Assembly: GCF_030503435.1 (NCBI RefSeq)
Contig: NZ_JAUKPO010000030.1
Span: 1 to 64,000, forward strand
Direction: 5' to 3'
DNA length: 64,000 bases
Origin: Rhodocytophaga aerolata
GTDB lineage: Bacteria; Bacteroidota; Bacteroidia; Cytophagales; 172606-1
The position numbers were made by a program, and so were the translations under genes. This document shows, piece after piece, positions 44,754 through 53,906 of the stretch. Numbering within the stretch: position 1 is the stretch's first letter; each line of letters opens with the position of its first letter. Under the pieces are notes generated by a model. The model saw only the letters and a program-made list of their open reading frames with translations. It searched no databases and was not told the origin of the DNA.

Positions 44754-44858
44754 CCCTGCTTCAGCTAAAAAATCTCCTACTAGGTATTTATACAGCAATG
44801 TTGACTATTGAGAAAGAAATGACGAATTTCCATTTCACGACTCAATTGCTGTTCTTCT

Positions 44859-47111
44859 ATGCCTTATCCCCCTCAAACGCCGCCAGAAAACCCGCAGATA
44901 GCTACATGGCCCGCAAGTTCAACAAATAGACTTTTCCGCCAGAAAAAATTATTTCCCCACAAACCAATAATCTATCTTCTTACCGGGCTATTCATTCTCT
45001 GGTTGATGAATCCACTTACCAGCTTTTGTCAATCCCTCACCTGGACAGAAGTAGCTGCAGGTATCTGGAAAGCGGAAGCCGGGAAACCTGAAGCCTATAC
45101 GTTGCTTAGGGCAGCTGGTGTATCTCCCAACATAGCGGCCATCTCGGCCATAGGCGAGGCAACGTTTCCGTTTGAGAGAGACGAAATAGTGGTAGAAATC
45201 CGGGATGGAAAAACTTATGTCCGCTTACCTCTGGCTAGGGAAGAACAGGTGTATGGGTTTGGGTTAAACTTTCAGACAGTGCATCAGCGCGGAAAGGTTA
45301 TGCAACTGCATGTAGATCATTATGGGAATAAAGACAATGGCCGGACGCATGCCCCGGTCCCTTTTTATGTATCTTCCAGAGGGTATGGGGTATTTGTAAA
45401 CTCGGCCCGCTACTTAGATATTTATGCAGGTGCTGCCGTACGCAAAGACAGTAAGCATCCACCAGAAGCAAAAGACCGCAATACGGATACAACCTGGAGT
45501 TCCCGGCCTTATTCAGATGCTGTGGAGATATTAGTGCCGGCAGCAGGCGTAGAGTTATATATTTTTGGTGGAAAAGAACCTTTGCAAGCCGTGCAGCGGT
45601 TCAATCTGTTTAACGGAGGCGGGTGCTTGCCTCCGCGGTGGGGCTTAGGCTTTACCCAGCGGGTACACCGCTTGTACACGGCAGATCAGGTAACAAACGA
45701 AGCAGAAGAGTTTGCTTCCCGTAAGTATCCCTTAGATTTTATTGGCCTGGAACCTGGCTGGCAAAGCAAATCGTACCCTTGTACCTTTGAATGGGACAAA
45801 ACCCGTTTTCCGGAACCAGCTAAATTTGTACAGCAGATGCTTTCAAAAGGAATACGCATTAACCTATGGACAAATCCTTATGTGTCTCCGGATGCTTCCA
45901 TGTATGAGAAAATCCTGCCGTATACCGGTTCGCACACCGTTTGGGTAGGCGTTGTGCCAGACCTGACTATGCCCGAAGCTCAAACGATCTTTTTTTCTCA
46001 GTTCGAAAAAGACCATGTAAATATTGGCGTAAGTGGATACAAGATTGATGAAGTAGATGGCTACGATACCTGGTTGTGGCCAGATGTGGCTACCTTTCCT
46101 TCGGGTATAAGTGCAGAGCAAATGCGGCAAACGTACGGAGTGCTTGTGCAGAAATACAGTACAGACATGTTCCGTAAAAATAACCAGCGGACTTATGGCT
46201 TGGTACGTGCTTCGAATGCCGGTGCTTCTTCGTTTCCCTATGTTATCTACAATGACAACTACAGCCATCAGGATTTTATTACAGGATTGGTAAACAGCGG
46301 ATTTTCCGGCGTGTTATGGACACCTGAAGTGCGGGCCTCTAAAACGGGAGAAGAGTGGCTGCGGCGTATGCAATCGGTGTGTTTTTCACCCATGGCCATG
46401 ATTAATGCCTGGGCAGACGGCACTAAACCCTGGTCGTTTCCGGAAGTAGCCAAACAGGTACAGGAGATTGCCATGCTGCGGATGCAAATGATGCCCTATT
46501 GGTATACAGCTTTTGCCAGGTATCATTTCCAGGGAATACCTCCCTTCCGGGCCATGAATCTGGAAGAGGGCTTTACTCAAAAAGCGGTAAGCGTAGTAGA
46601 AAAAACCAGTTTAGGAGAGAATCCCTATGTGGAAGCCGTTACAAAAGAGATTAAAGATCAGTATATGGCCGGAGAGTACCTTCTGGTAGCCCCTATGTTT
46701 GCCGGTCAGGCTACCCGCCAAGTGGTATTACCCACAGGCAACTGGTATGATTTTTATACTGGTAAGCTGGCAGGGAATGGGGAAGTGATCACTGTAGCGC
46801 CAGGCTTAGACAAAATTCCAGTATTTGTAAAAGATGGGGGAATTATTCCGTTGATGCCACCCCTGCTACATGCTCCCAAATCGGGTCAGAAAGTAGATTT
46901 GGAAATACGTCATTATGGAGAAAAGCCAGGCCGCTACCTGCTCTATGATGACGATGGTGAAACCTACAATTATGAAAAAGGCCAGTATAGCTGGCGCGAA
47001 ATCCGGGTGGAAAAGCAACAAAACGGACAGTTTAAAGGAAGTATCTCCAAGGCAGAAAAAAATAAGCCAGACTCAATTGGTAAAGTTACCTGGCGGTTTA
47101 TGACCAACTAA
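44859..47111 (+). CDS. Glycoside hydrolase family 31 protein
   Basis: This 750-residue enzyme has an N-terminal hydrophobic anchor or signal (about residues 36-56, LLTGLFILWLMNP, ending near SFCQS) after an unusually long polar leader. The (beta/alpha)8 barrel has the GH31 nucleophile region GYKIDEVDGYD and conserved blocks YNDNYSHQDF and MLRMQMMPYWYTAF, then C-terminal beta domains. GH31 members cleave alpha-glucosides, alpha-xylosides or related bonds; which one is not clear. It lies alone, about 12 kb before the SusCD locus. Confidence 0.9.
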   Translation: MPYPPQTPPENPQIATWPASSTNRLFRQKKLFPHKPIIYLLTGLFILWLMNPLTSFCQSLTWTEVAAGIWKAEAGKPEAYTLLRAAGVSPNIAAISAIGEATFPFERDEIVVEIRDGKTYVRLPLAREEQVYGFGLNFQTVHQRGKVMQLHVDHYGNKDNGRTHAPVPFYVSSRGYGVFVNSARYLDIYAGAAVRKDSKHPPEAKDRNTDTTWSSRPYSDAVEILVPAAGVELYIFGGKEPLQAVQRFNLFNGGGCLPPRWGLGFTQRVHRLYTADQVTNEAEEFASRKYPLDFIGLEPGWQSKSYPCTFEWDKTRFPEPAKFVQQMLSKGIRINLWTNPYVSPDASMYEKILPYTGSHTVWVGVVPDLTMPEAQTIFFSQFEKDHVNIGVSGYKIDEVDGYDTWLWPDVATFPSGISAEQMRQTYGVLVQKYSTDMFRKNNQRTYGLVRASNAGASSFPYVIYNDNYSHQDFITGLVNSGFSGVLWTPEVRASKTGEEWLRRMQSVCFSPMAMINAWADGTKPWSFPEVAKQVQEIAMLRMQMMPYWYTAFARYHFQGIPPFRAMNLEEGFTQKAVSVVEKTSLGENPYVEAVTKEIKDQYMAGEYLLVAPMFAGQATRQVVLPTGNWYDFYTGKLAGNGEVITVAPGLDKIPVFVKDGGIIPLMPPLLHAPKSGQKVDLEIRHYGEKPGRYLLYDDDGETYNYEKGQYSWREIRVEKQQNGQFKGSISKAEKNKPDSIGKVTWRFMTN

Positions 47112-47224
47112 TGAGTTTTCGTTTTTTTGCCAGATATTGGTTAACTCAGTAGCAACATTTCTGCGTAGGATTTGGTTTTATGTATAAGGAATATACTTCT
47201 AATTGCATACTTGTACATAAACAA

Positions 47225-47785
47225 ATGAATATGATGATAAAAATCAATAGTTTCTTTTTAATCCTATCTTTCCTGATTCTGCTTGCCTGCTCTCAGCAGA
47301 AAGATTCTCCAGAAGGAGGGGTGTCTACTGCTAAAACAGGCGAAAGTCCATTAACAGCAGATCAGCTGGCCAGGTTGAATAATGAATCATTAAGAGATAC
47401 GGTTGTAAAAACTGAAGAAGAATGGAAAGACCAGCTGAGTTTTGCCGCCTACCGGGTGCTACGGGAAGAAGGAACGGAACTGCCTTTTATTAATAAGTAT
47501 AACGATAATAAAAAGAAAGGAATTTACGCCTGTGCCGGCTGTGGAAATCCTATGTTCAGCTCGGAAACTAAATTTAATTCAGGCACCGGATGGCCTAGCT
47601 TTTATGCCCCACTGTCTGAGGATAAAGTAAAGGAAGTAGAAGACCGGAGTATGAGAATGGTCCGGACTGAAGTAGAATGCGTCCGCTGTGGCTCGCATAT
47701 TGGGCATGTGTTCGACGATGGACCAAAGCCTACCGGTTTGCGGTACTGCCTCAACTCCATTGCTTTAGATTTTCGGGAAGAGTAA
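47225..47785 (+). CDS. msrB: Peptide-methionine (R)-S-oxide reductase MsrB, lipoprotein
   Basis: The ATG at 47225 gives a 186-residue protein with a lipoprotein signal (ILLACSQQK; Cys near residue 20). The MsrB domain follows (from about residue 60): zinc-binding CAGC and CVRC pairs, GTGWPSF, SHIGHVFDDGPKPTGLRYC with the catalytic Cys, and NSIALDF. It repairs methionine-R-sulfoxide in envelope proteins. An ATG at 47180 would put a polar leader before the signal, and is less likely. The coiled-coil lipoprotein follows by 83 bases. Confidence 0.95.
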   Translation: MNMMIKINSFFLILSFLILLACSQQKDSPEGGVSTAKTGESPLTADQLARLNNESLRDTVVKTEEEWKDQLSFAAYRVLREEGTELPFINKYNDNKKKGIYACAGCGNPMFSSETKFNSGTGWPSFYAPLSEDKVKEVEDRSMRMVRTEVECVRCGSHIGHVFDDGPKPTGLRYCLNSIALDFREE

Positions 47786-47868
47786 AGCCGGATACATAAA
47801 CCGTGGGCGGGTAAAAAGCGTACATATTTTTCAGGAACTTGTAACAGAAATTTAAATAACCCAACACT

Positions 47869-48435
47869 ATGAAACTGACTAAACGTTATTTTACCTCCTG
47901 GAAACACATCCTGCTAGCGGGCATGGTAATAGTCTCTGTATATGCCTGTGATTCTGCGGAAACTAATCAGGAAAGGACTGAAGCCCAATTGAAGAAAGCC
48001 GGCAAAAACCTGGAGAAGGCAGGCGAGGATGTGGAAAGAGGTTTGGAAAAAGCCGGAGAAAAGATAGGCGCTGCCACCAAAAATATAGGCAGCGATCTGG
48101 AGCAAAGTAAAGATAAGTTTTTAGCTTCTACCAGAGACGAAATCCGGGAGTTAGACAAGCGTATCGACAAACTGAAAACCAGAATAAATGACCGGACAAA
48201 AGATGCCAGGCGGGAATCCAGTAAGGCTAGTGCGGAGGCAAAAGCCAAAATGCAACGGGAATTAAAGGAACTTGAATTGAAAAGAGGTACCCTGGATACT
48301 CAACTGGAAAAGCTTGAGAAATCTACCGCATCGGTATGGGAGGAGATGAAAAAAGGGGTAACTGATGCAGTGAACGATTTAAAGGAAGCGGCCACTGATG
48401 TGGAACAGGAAGTAGAAAAGGAAAGCAAAGAGTAA
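47869..48435 (+). CDS. Lipoprotein with long repetitive coiled coil
   Basis: This 188-residue protein has a lipoprotein signal (SVYACDSAE; Cys near residue 27) and then almost continuous charged helix. The part from about residue 40 has an 11-residue rhythm (LKKAGKNLEKAGEDVERGLEKAGEKIGAATKN), like hendecad/LEA-type coiled coils, and the remainder resembles a heptad coil rich in Lys/Glu (LKELELKRGTLDTQLEKLEK). It might link the outer membrane to the cell wall or help under stress. No specific family is recognised. Confidence 0.75.
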   Translation: MKLTKRYFTSWKHILLAGMVIVSVYACDSAETNQERTEAQLKKAGKNLEKAGEDVERGLEKAGEKIGAATKNIGSDLEQSKDKFLASTRDEIRELDKRIDKLKTRINDRTKDARRESSKASAEAKAKMQRELKELELKRGTLDTQLEKLEKSTASVWEEMKKGVTDAVNDLKEAATDVEQEVEKESKE

Positions 48436-48489
48436 GGCTGGTATATTCTACCATTGATAAGGTGATAAGACAATAATCTGCTTAGTAAA

Positions 48490-48535
48490 AAAATGGGCTC
48501 TTTGGTATAGTGTATATTTCCAAAGAGCCCATTTT
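48490..48535. terminator. Bidirectional terminator
   Basis: A perfect 16-base-pair stem (AAAATGGGCTCTTTGG and its complement) with a 14-base loop separates the coiled-coil lipoprotein gene from the convergent DinB gene. T-runs flank both sides. Confidence 0.85.
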
Positions 48536-48570
48536 AATTATAAAGCGTATAAGGCAAACAGCAGGTTTAT

Positions 48571-49095
48571 TCAGGCAGGTTGCTTATCCAGCAGAAATCT
48601 GATAGTTACCAGCAGCTGTCCTACATGCCGCATGGTATGTTCGGCTGCATGAAAATACAGGCCCAAGCCAGTAGAGGGAAGCTGGGCACGGCCTACGCTT
48701 CTTTTAGCTAACAACTGCTGTTCATCGGTCTTTTTTAGCTGTTCTAGGGCTCTACCAACCTGCGCAGAAAAAGCCTCCACCAGCTGGGTTGTACTACAAG
48801 GTTCTTGCGGGCATTTTCCTTCCGACTTCAGTGCTTGCAATTGTATTTCTGAAAGAGATTCACCTTTGGCATACGTAAACAGCCGGTCCAGCACGCCGGT
48901 TAAATGCTGCAGATGAAACCCTACAGATGCCAAGCCAGCCGGTTTTTCCCAGAGCAAGACATCGGGAAAGGAAGAAGCCATGGCTTGTATTTCTTCCTGT
49001 GCCTGTAGCAAGGCATGGGCCGCTGGTTGTACCCATGGATTGAAATCCGGCAAAGGACCTCTTAGCCATACTTCCGGAAGCTTAGTTGTTGACAT
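48571..49095 (-). CDS. DinB-family protein
   Basis: The ATG at 49095 gives a 174-residue four-helix bundle of the DinB/YfiT type. Three metal-binding His positions are visible: HLQHLTGV in the second helix and HAAEHTMRHVGQ in the last. Such proteins are thiol-dependent transferases or hydrolases of mostly unknown substrate. An earlier start at 49215 would add 40 residues of poor quality. Confidence 0.85.
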   Translation of the reverse strand: MSTTKLPEVWLRGPLPDFNPWVQPAAHALLQAQEEIQAMASSFPDVLLWEKPAGLASVGFHLQHLTGVLDRLFTYAKGESLSEIQLQALKSEGKCPQEPCSTTQLVEAFSAQVGRALEQLKKTDEQQLLAKRSVGRAQLPSTGLGLYFHAAEHTMRHVGQLLVTIRFLLDKQPA

Positions 49096-49232
49096 AGATG
49101 TAAAGAATAAGTGAGGGTATAGTTTCTTGAATAACTGAAAAAGGGCTGTATAGCTGACAAAGGTATGCAAATGAACTTGTTTACCTATGTTTTTAATAGG
49201 GACAAATGTTAGCATGCAGGCTTGAAAATAGC

Positions 49233-49730
49233 TTACAAATCTAATACGTACCAGGCATCTGTCGTATAATGGCCTGTATTACCTAAGGGGCCAGGAAGTG
49301 GCCGGAAGCCGAAAGAGAGGTAAAGTTGCTGGGCTTTTTCCATCCGCTTCACGGTTTCCAGGTAGCATTGCTGGTAGCCTAGCTTTCTGGCTACCTCCAG
49401 GCAATGTACCAGCAGTTGTTTTCCCAAGCCCATCCCCCGGATAGAAGGTAGCAAATACATTTTTTGCAATTCGCATATACCGGGATCGCCTCCTTTTAAA
49501 GGCGCAATACCAGCACCGCCTTTCACCTGCCGTTCATGTTCAATAACAAAAAAAGCTTTGCCTGGGGATTGATAGGCTTCATACAGAAAATCTACTTCCG
49601 GGTCGTTAATGGAGTAGCCTTCGCCTACCGCGCCAAATTCGGTCATTACCTGCCGGATAACGCCAGCCATGGCCGCATTGTCAGCTAGTTGAATCGCCCG
49701 GATTATGCCTGAAGATAAAGAGGGTTGCAT
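49233..49730 (-). CDS. GNAT-family N-acetyltransferase
   Basis: This 165-residue protein is a GNAT acetyltransferase. The acetyl-CoA-binding motif is LQKMYLLPSIRGMGLGKQLLVHCLE, followed by CYLETVKRMEKAQQLYLSFGF. It starts 46 bases after the stop of the ketopantoate-reductase-like gene in the same direction and is probably co-transcribed with it. The substrate is unknown. Confidence 0.9.
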   Translation of the reverse strand: MQPSLSSGIIRAIQLADNAAMAGVIRQVMTEFGAVGEGYSINDPEVDFLYEAYQSPGKAFFVIEHERQVKGGAGIAPLKGGDPGICELQKMYLLPSIRGMGLGKQLLVHCLEVARKLGYQQCYLETVKRMEKAQQLYLSFGFRPLPGPLGNTGHYTTDAWYVLDL

Positions 49731-49776
49731 ACGTTTCTTTACAAATGTTTCTATGGTGACTAATGCTTGCTAGGTT

Positions 49777-50757
49777 TTAGGAATTGGAACTATCTTCTGT
49801 GGCTCTGCCTATGCTCACTGGTATTTCTTCCCGGATTTGGTGGTAGATAGACTCGGTGGCTGGGACGGGAATTCCGTACAATTTTCCATACCGCATAATG
49901 GTTCCGGCAAACAGTTCCAGTTCATTGGCTGTTTTTTTTGTTTGTACATCAAGCTGTAGGGAAGTGGGTGTATGAGGTGGAAAGGTTGCTGCTTTCCGGA
50001 GCGTTTGTTCAATAATATCTGCTGGTAATGGAATGTTCTTTTGTAAGGCAATAGCCTGTATTTCTTCCATAATGGAGGTGGCCCGTTTCCGTAAAGGCAG
50101 TTCGTCGAGTATCTGGCCGATAGGGCTGTTGTAACAGGCGGATACCAATCCAAAGCTGGCAATAAAAATAAACTTTGTCCAGATGGCAGGGAAAGCATCT
50201 TCCTGATAGTCTACGTTAATAGATGCTTTTTGCAGCAGTTGAAAAAGTTCATCCGGCGAAAAGGACGGGTATTGAGGATCTTTGCCCAGAATAACTTTTC
50301 CTGGCTTGCCCTTATGTTCCACAATCCCCTTTTGTTTGATATTAGAGGCTACATACACACAAGCAGGTAAAACAATGCCCTGAGGAATAATTTTACGGAT
50401 TCTCTCATATATATCGGCTCCATTCATTAATGGAAGAATAAGGGTATCTGGCTGTATATACGCCACTAACTGGTTGCACACATTTTCTAAATCATATTCT
50501 TTCACGCAAATCAGGAATATATCTGTCTGCGGTAAAGAATAAACATTTTCTGCCAGATGTGCCGGGCGAACCACTGATTCTGCATGTTCAGGAGAAAGTA
50601 ATGTAAGGCCGTTTGTAGAGACCACCTGATACGTTTCGCTGCGTGCTACAAATGCCACCGACACCAACAGGTCATCGGCATAGGTTTGGGCGAGTTTAAA
50701 GCCAATATATCCGCCAACGCCTCCCAGCCCTATTACCGCAATTTGTGTCTTTTTCAT
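49777..50757 (-). CDS. 2-dehydropantoate 2-reductase family protein
   Basis: This 326-residue NADPH-dependent enzyme starts with the Rossmann motif IAVIGLGGVGGYIG and has the ketopantoate reductase blocks ILPLMNGADIYERI, WTKFIFIASFG with the active-site Lys, and TSLQLDVQTKKTANELE. PanE reduces ketopantoate in pantothenate synthesis. Sequence-similar paralogues of other function are common, so the reaction is probable rather than certain. The GNAT gene follows it in the same transcript. Confidence 0.85.
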   Translation of the reverse strand: MKKTQIAVIGLGGVGGYIGFKLAQTYADDLLVSVAFVARSETYQVVSTNGLTLLSPEHAESVVRPAHLAENVYSLPQTDIFLICVKEYDLENVCNQLVAYIQPDTLILPLMNGADIYERIRKIIPQGIVLPACVYVASNIKQKGIVEHKGKPGKVILGKDPQYPSFSPDELFQLLQKASINVDYQEDAFPAIWTKFIFIASFGLVSACYNSPIGQILDELPLRKRATSIMEEIQAIALQKNIPLPADIIEQTLRKAATFPPHTPTSLQLDVQTKKTANELELFAGTIMRYGKLYGIPVPATESIYHQIREEIPVSIGRATEDSSNS

Positions 50758-50985
50758 AGATTTATTCGTAGCACTACTTAGTTGAATGAGGTAGGCAATA
50801 TAAGACTATCTGCGAAAAAAATTAACGTACCACCGCATTTTGCTGGCAGAAACAATGGATTCATCAGCTAAGCGGACATAGAAAATCCTCTTATTGATAG
50901 CTGAATAAAAAAATCATTTCTACCAAAAAGAGGATGTTTCTAGTTGCAGCCATTTACAAGTGGCTGCCTAAACAGCTAGTATACC

Positions 50986-51330
50986 TTAATAGCGCATAGC
51001 GGCATAATACGATATTTTACCTTTCCGGAGCAGGCGGCCTTTCTGTTCCATCGTTTTTCCTTTTTTCAGCAGCAAGCGGCCTTCTCTTCTGATTTTGCGG
51101 GCTTCTTTTCTGTTGCCAGATTCAGCTTTTAGTGTCCGGCTCTCTCGGATCATTTGTTTTCCTTCTTCTTGCAGCCTTTTGCCCCGTAGCTTCAAAGACC
51201 TGGCTTCCTGCCTGATCTCTTTTTTACTGGGTGTTGGGTATGTATGGTCGGCCTGGCTAGGATAGCTCACCAGCAAAGCAAGGATGAGCAAGGTGGCTGT
51301 GGCTAGTTTATTTACAAATGTGGTTGTCAT
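50986..51330 (-). CDS. Small exported, strongly basic protein
   Basis: This 114-residue protein has a signal peptide (about residues 1-27, ending near SQADH). The mature 87 residues are rich in Lys and Arg, with a loose repeat of type LKLRGKRLQEEGKQMIR, LLLKKGKTMEQKGRLL. It resembles no family I know. High charge suggests binding to nucleic acid, acidic polysaccharide or membrane lipid outside the cell. It is single. Confidence 0.65.
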   Translation of the reverse strand: MTTTFVNKLATATLLILALLVSYPSQADHTYPTPSKKEIRQEARSLKLRGKRLQEEGKQMIRESRTLKAESGNRKEARKIRREGRLLLKKGKTMEQKGRLLRKGKISYYAAMRY

Positions 51331-51477
51331 AGTGGATATAGGTTAGTTAAGTGAAACTTATTCCCTGATTAATTTTATTTCTCAAGGAGTAAAGATAGTT
51401 TCAAAAAGCGTGCTAAAAATATCCGGTTATGTCCACTGGTCTTTTACCATCCGTAAGAGGCTTTGTTGGAAAGTCTG

Positions 51478-52323
51478 TTATTTAGCCGGACTCGTTTTCG
51501 CCAGTTTGGGTTTGGCTCCAATTCTCTGAAATTCATCGCTGAAAGTAGCTGTGCTGCCATCTGCCTCATGATGCGTACCCGTCTGCAAAATCTTGTCTCC
51601 TTCCACTTTGTAAGTCAATTCAGTCCATTCATTTTGGGTATACGGTACTGTTCCTATTTCAGATTTTACTATTACTTTAGCATTTTTCAGTTTATGGGTT
51701 CCACCAATAGCGTAGGCAAAGGTTGATTTACTCCCTTGTAAAGCTTCCCCCAGCTGCATCCAGTGTGTCGGGGTGATCACCCGGATAAGTTTCATCTGCG
51801 ATTTGTCCGTTACTTGCTCTTTTCCATCTTTGCCAGTAGCCTTGTAACTAACCAGTTGCCAGGTGCCAATAGCCTCATCTACCTGTTGTGCCGGCAGATT
51901 TACTTTTTCCCAGGTTTCGTCTTGTGGATATTTCTTTCCATGTAAGGTAGCCCAACCCGTTTGCCGCAATGTATTTCCTTCTACTTTCATGGTTAAATCA
52001 AAGGTAGTCTTCTTTAAATCCGGCAGAGAAGTCCACTGCACCGTTTCTATATATTTACCATCATAGGGGGAAAAAGTATAGGTTCCCCCTCCGGCATATT
52101 TCCCTGTATCTCCTTTTACTTCTGCAATCCACATAAAATGGGTAGGCGTAATAATTTTATACTCTTTTACTTTGGAGGCATCACGGGTAAGGCGTTTGCC
52201 ATTTTCGTCTTCACCCAATTGCGAAACCAGTTTCCAGGTACCTATCAGTGAGTTTTGTGTTTGTGCCGCTACCTGCAGACAATATAAGCAGGCAAGTATA
52301 AAAAATAGACAGCTAGTTCTCAT
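51478..52323 (-). CDS. Exported double lipocalin-like protein
   Basis: This 281-residue protein has a signal peptide (about residues 1-20, ending near QVAAQ) and two similar lipocalin-like domains. The first begins SLIGTWKLVSQLG with TPTHFMWIAEV and YAGGGTYTF, the second AIGTWQLVSYKATG with TPTHWMQLGEA and YAIGGTHKL. The domains therefore arose by duplication. The probable role is binding of a small hydrophobic ligand in the periplasm. It is the only gene of its unit. Confidence 0.8.
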   Translation of the reverse strand: MRTSCLFFILACLYCLQVAAQTQNSLIGTWKLVSQLGEDENGKRLTRDASKVKEYKIITPTHFMWIAEVKGDTGKYAGGGTYTFSPYDGKYIETVQWTSLPDLKKTTFDLTMKVEGNTLRQTGWATLHGKKYPQDETWEKVNLPAQQVDEAIGTWQLVSYKATGKDGKEQVTDKSQMKLIRVITPTHWMQLGEALQGSKSTFAYAIGGTHKLKNAKVIVKSEIGTVPYTQNEWTELTYKVEGDKILQTGTHHEADGSTATFSDEFQRIGAKPKLAKTSPAK

Positions 52324-52476
52324 AGGAGTGAAGGATTAAAGGGTGACTAAAGGGAAAAGTGAAAAAGTAACTAGTGCGTGTTTACAAGTCCTAGCTTCAA
52401 CCAATATTCGGTAGTTTATTAGTTTATACCTTGGATGTCTATCAAAACGGTGATCCTTATTTGGCTTACATAAAAA

Positions 52477-53574
52477 TCATTTCTTACCCTGGAAAACCCG
52501 GTTAAAAGGTGTTTCCGCTACTCTGGTAAAGCTTTTAAATCCTGCTTTGGTAGCTACTTCTTGTAAGGCGCTGTCACTGGCAACGGTTCCGAGCGCATAG
52601 GGGCCGGAAGCAATGGCATTCGGCGTACAGCATAATACCGAAGCACCAGAGTACACACGTCCCACCGGATTAAAATTTTCTTCGGTCTTTCTGCCTGCCA
52701 TCGGTTCAATTACCATCACAGAGCCATCCTGGGTTAATGCCTCATAGGCTCTTGTTAGTGCACCTACCGGATCTCCCATATCATGTAGACAATCGAAATA
52801 CGCAATTAAATCATAATCACTGCCAGGAAACTGCTGGGCACTGGCTACCTGAAATTCGACACGGTTACCAACTCCTTCCTGCTGAGCAATCTGATTGGCC
52901 CTTTCTACAGATGGTTGGTGGTTATCGAATCCGTAGAAGTGAGAGTTAGGAAATGCCTTAGCCATGATAAGGGTGGAAATGCCATGCCCTGCGCCAATAT
53001 CGGCTACTTTAGCCCCTTTTTGTAACTTTTCTTCGGCTCCTTCCACAGCAGGCAACCAGTTCTGAAGCAGGTTTCCTATGTAGCTGGGCTTAAAAAAACG
53101 TTCAGTACCCTGAAACAAACTGTGGTGGTGTTCTCCCCATAACATACCTTTACCAGTCTGGAAACCTTCTGTAATCCGTTCTAAGGCTTTGTTCATGGCA
53201 CTCACTATCTGAAACCCTCCTACCACATAGTACGGACTGTCTTCTACAGTTAAGGCAGTTGCCTGTTCGTCGGGTAATGTATATTTCTTGCTTTGAGGAT
53301 CATACGTCATATATCCTCCGGCTGCCTGATTAATGAGCCATTCCCGCACATAGCGAGCATCTGTTTGGGTGCGTTGTGCTACTTCTTCGTGCGAAAGGGG
53401 ACCTGCAAAAGCCATAGCTTTATACAAGCCTAGTTTGTCTCCTATATAACATAAAGGTGCACTGAAAGCAGCGCCAAAATCAGTGACAACTTTCCCCAGA
53501 AAGGCTTCCATTCTTTGCGAATCGATGGTTGGTGTTGGAGCTTCCGCAGAAGCAGCCTGTGATGAGTTATTCAT
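52477..53574 (-). CDS. SAM-dependent methyltransferase with winged-helix N-terminus
   Basis: This 365-residue protein has an N-terminal winged-helix-like domain (LSHEEVAQRTQTDARYVREWL, about residues 75-105) of the type found in O-methyltransferase-like proteins of the Rv2258c group. It is followed by a class I Rossmann methyltransferase domain (VADIGAGHGISTLIMAKAF as motif I, about residue 190; YFDCLHDMGDP as motif IV). The substrate is unknown. The gene has an 8-bp palindrome upstream. Confidence 0.88.
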   Translation of the reverse strand: MNNSSQAASAEAPTPTIDSQRMEAFLGKVVTDFGAAFSAPLCYIGDKLGLYKAMAFAGPLSHEEVAQRTQTDARYVREWLINQAAGGYMTYDPQSKKYTLPDEQATALTVEDSPYYVVGGFQIVSAMNKALERITEGFQTGKGMLWGEHHHSLFQGTERFFKPSYIGNLLQNWLPAVEGAEEKLQKGAKVADIGAGHGISTLIMAKAFPNSHFYGFDNHQPSVERANQIAQQEGVGNRVEFQVASAQQFPGSDYDLIAYFDCLHDMGDPVGALTRAYEALTQDGSVMVIEPMAGRKTEENFNPVGRVYSGASVLCCTPNAIASGPYALGTVASDSALQEVATKAGFKSFTRVAETPFNRVFQGKK

Positions 53575-53906
53575 GGTGGTGAGGGGTAAGAAGGAATAAA
53601 AAATGAAAAAAATGCATGATAGCCTGTTTGATAAACAGGCCGCCGTAGAATATGCCCAGATTCTTTCTACCTATAAAATAATCGGTTTTTGCCAGAGCTA
53701 TTAGCACATATGTCTCAAATGTTAGCAAAAAAGTTCTAGTCTAAAATTTTTTGTTAGGTTAAGCTGAGTTTCTTTATTGTATTGGTTTTGAATTTCTACC
53801 TGGCAATGTAGCGTTCATGCAGGATAAATCTATATATTGGCACATCCAGGGCATGTTGTCGGCGGCCACTTATTTTTCTACTTCTTTCTTGATCACGTGT
53901 ATGCAT
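53575..53906. other. Intergenic region with palindrome
   Basis: Divergent gap between the methyltransferase and GH92 genes. It holds a perfect 8-base-pair hairpin at 53622-53640 (GCCTGTTT, loop GAT, AAACAGGC) about 48 bases upstream of the methyltransferase start, perhaps an operator. Otherwise nothing is recognised. Confidence 0.4.
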
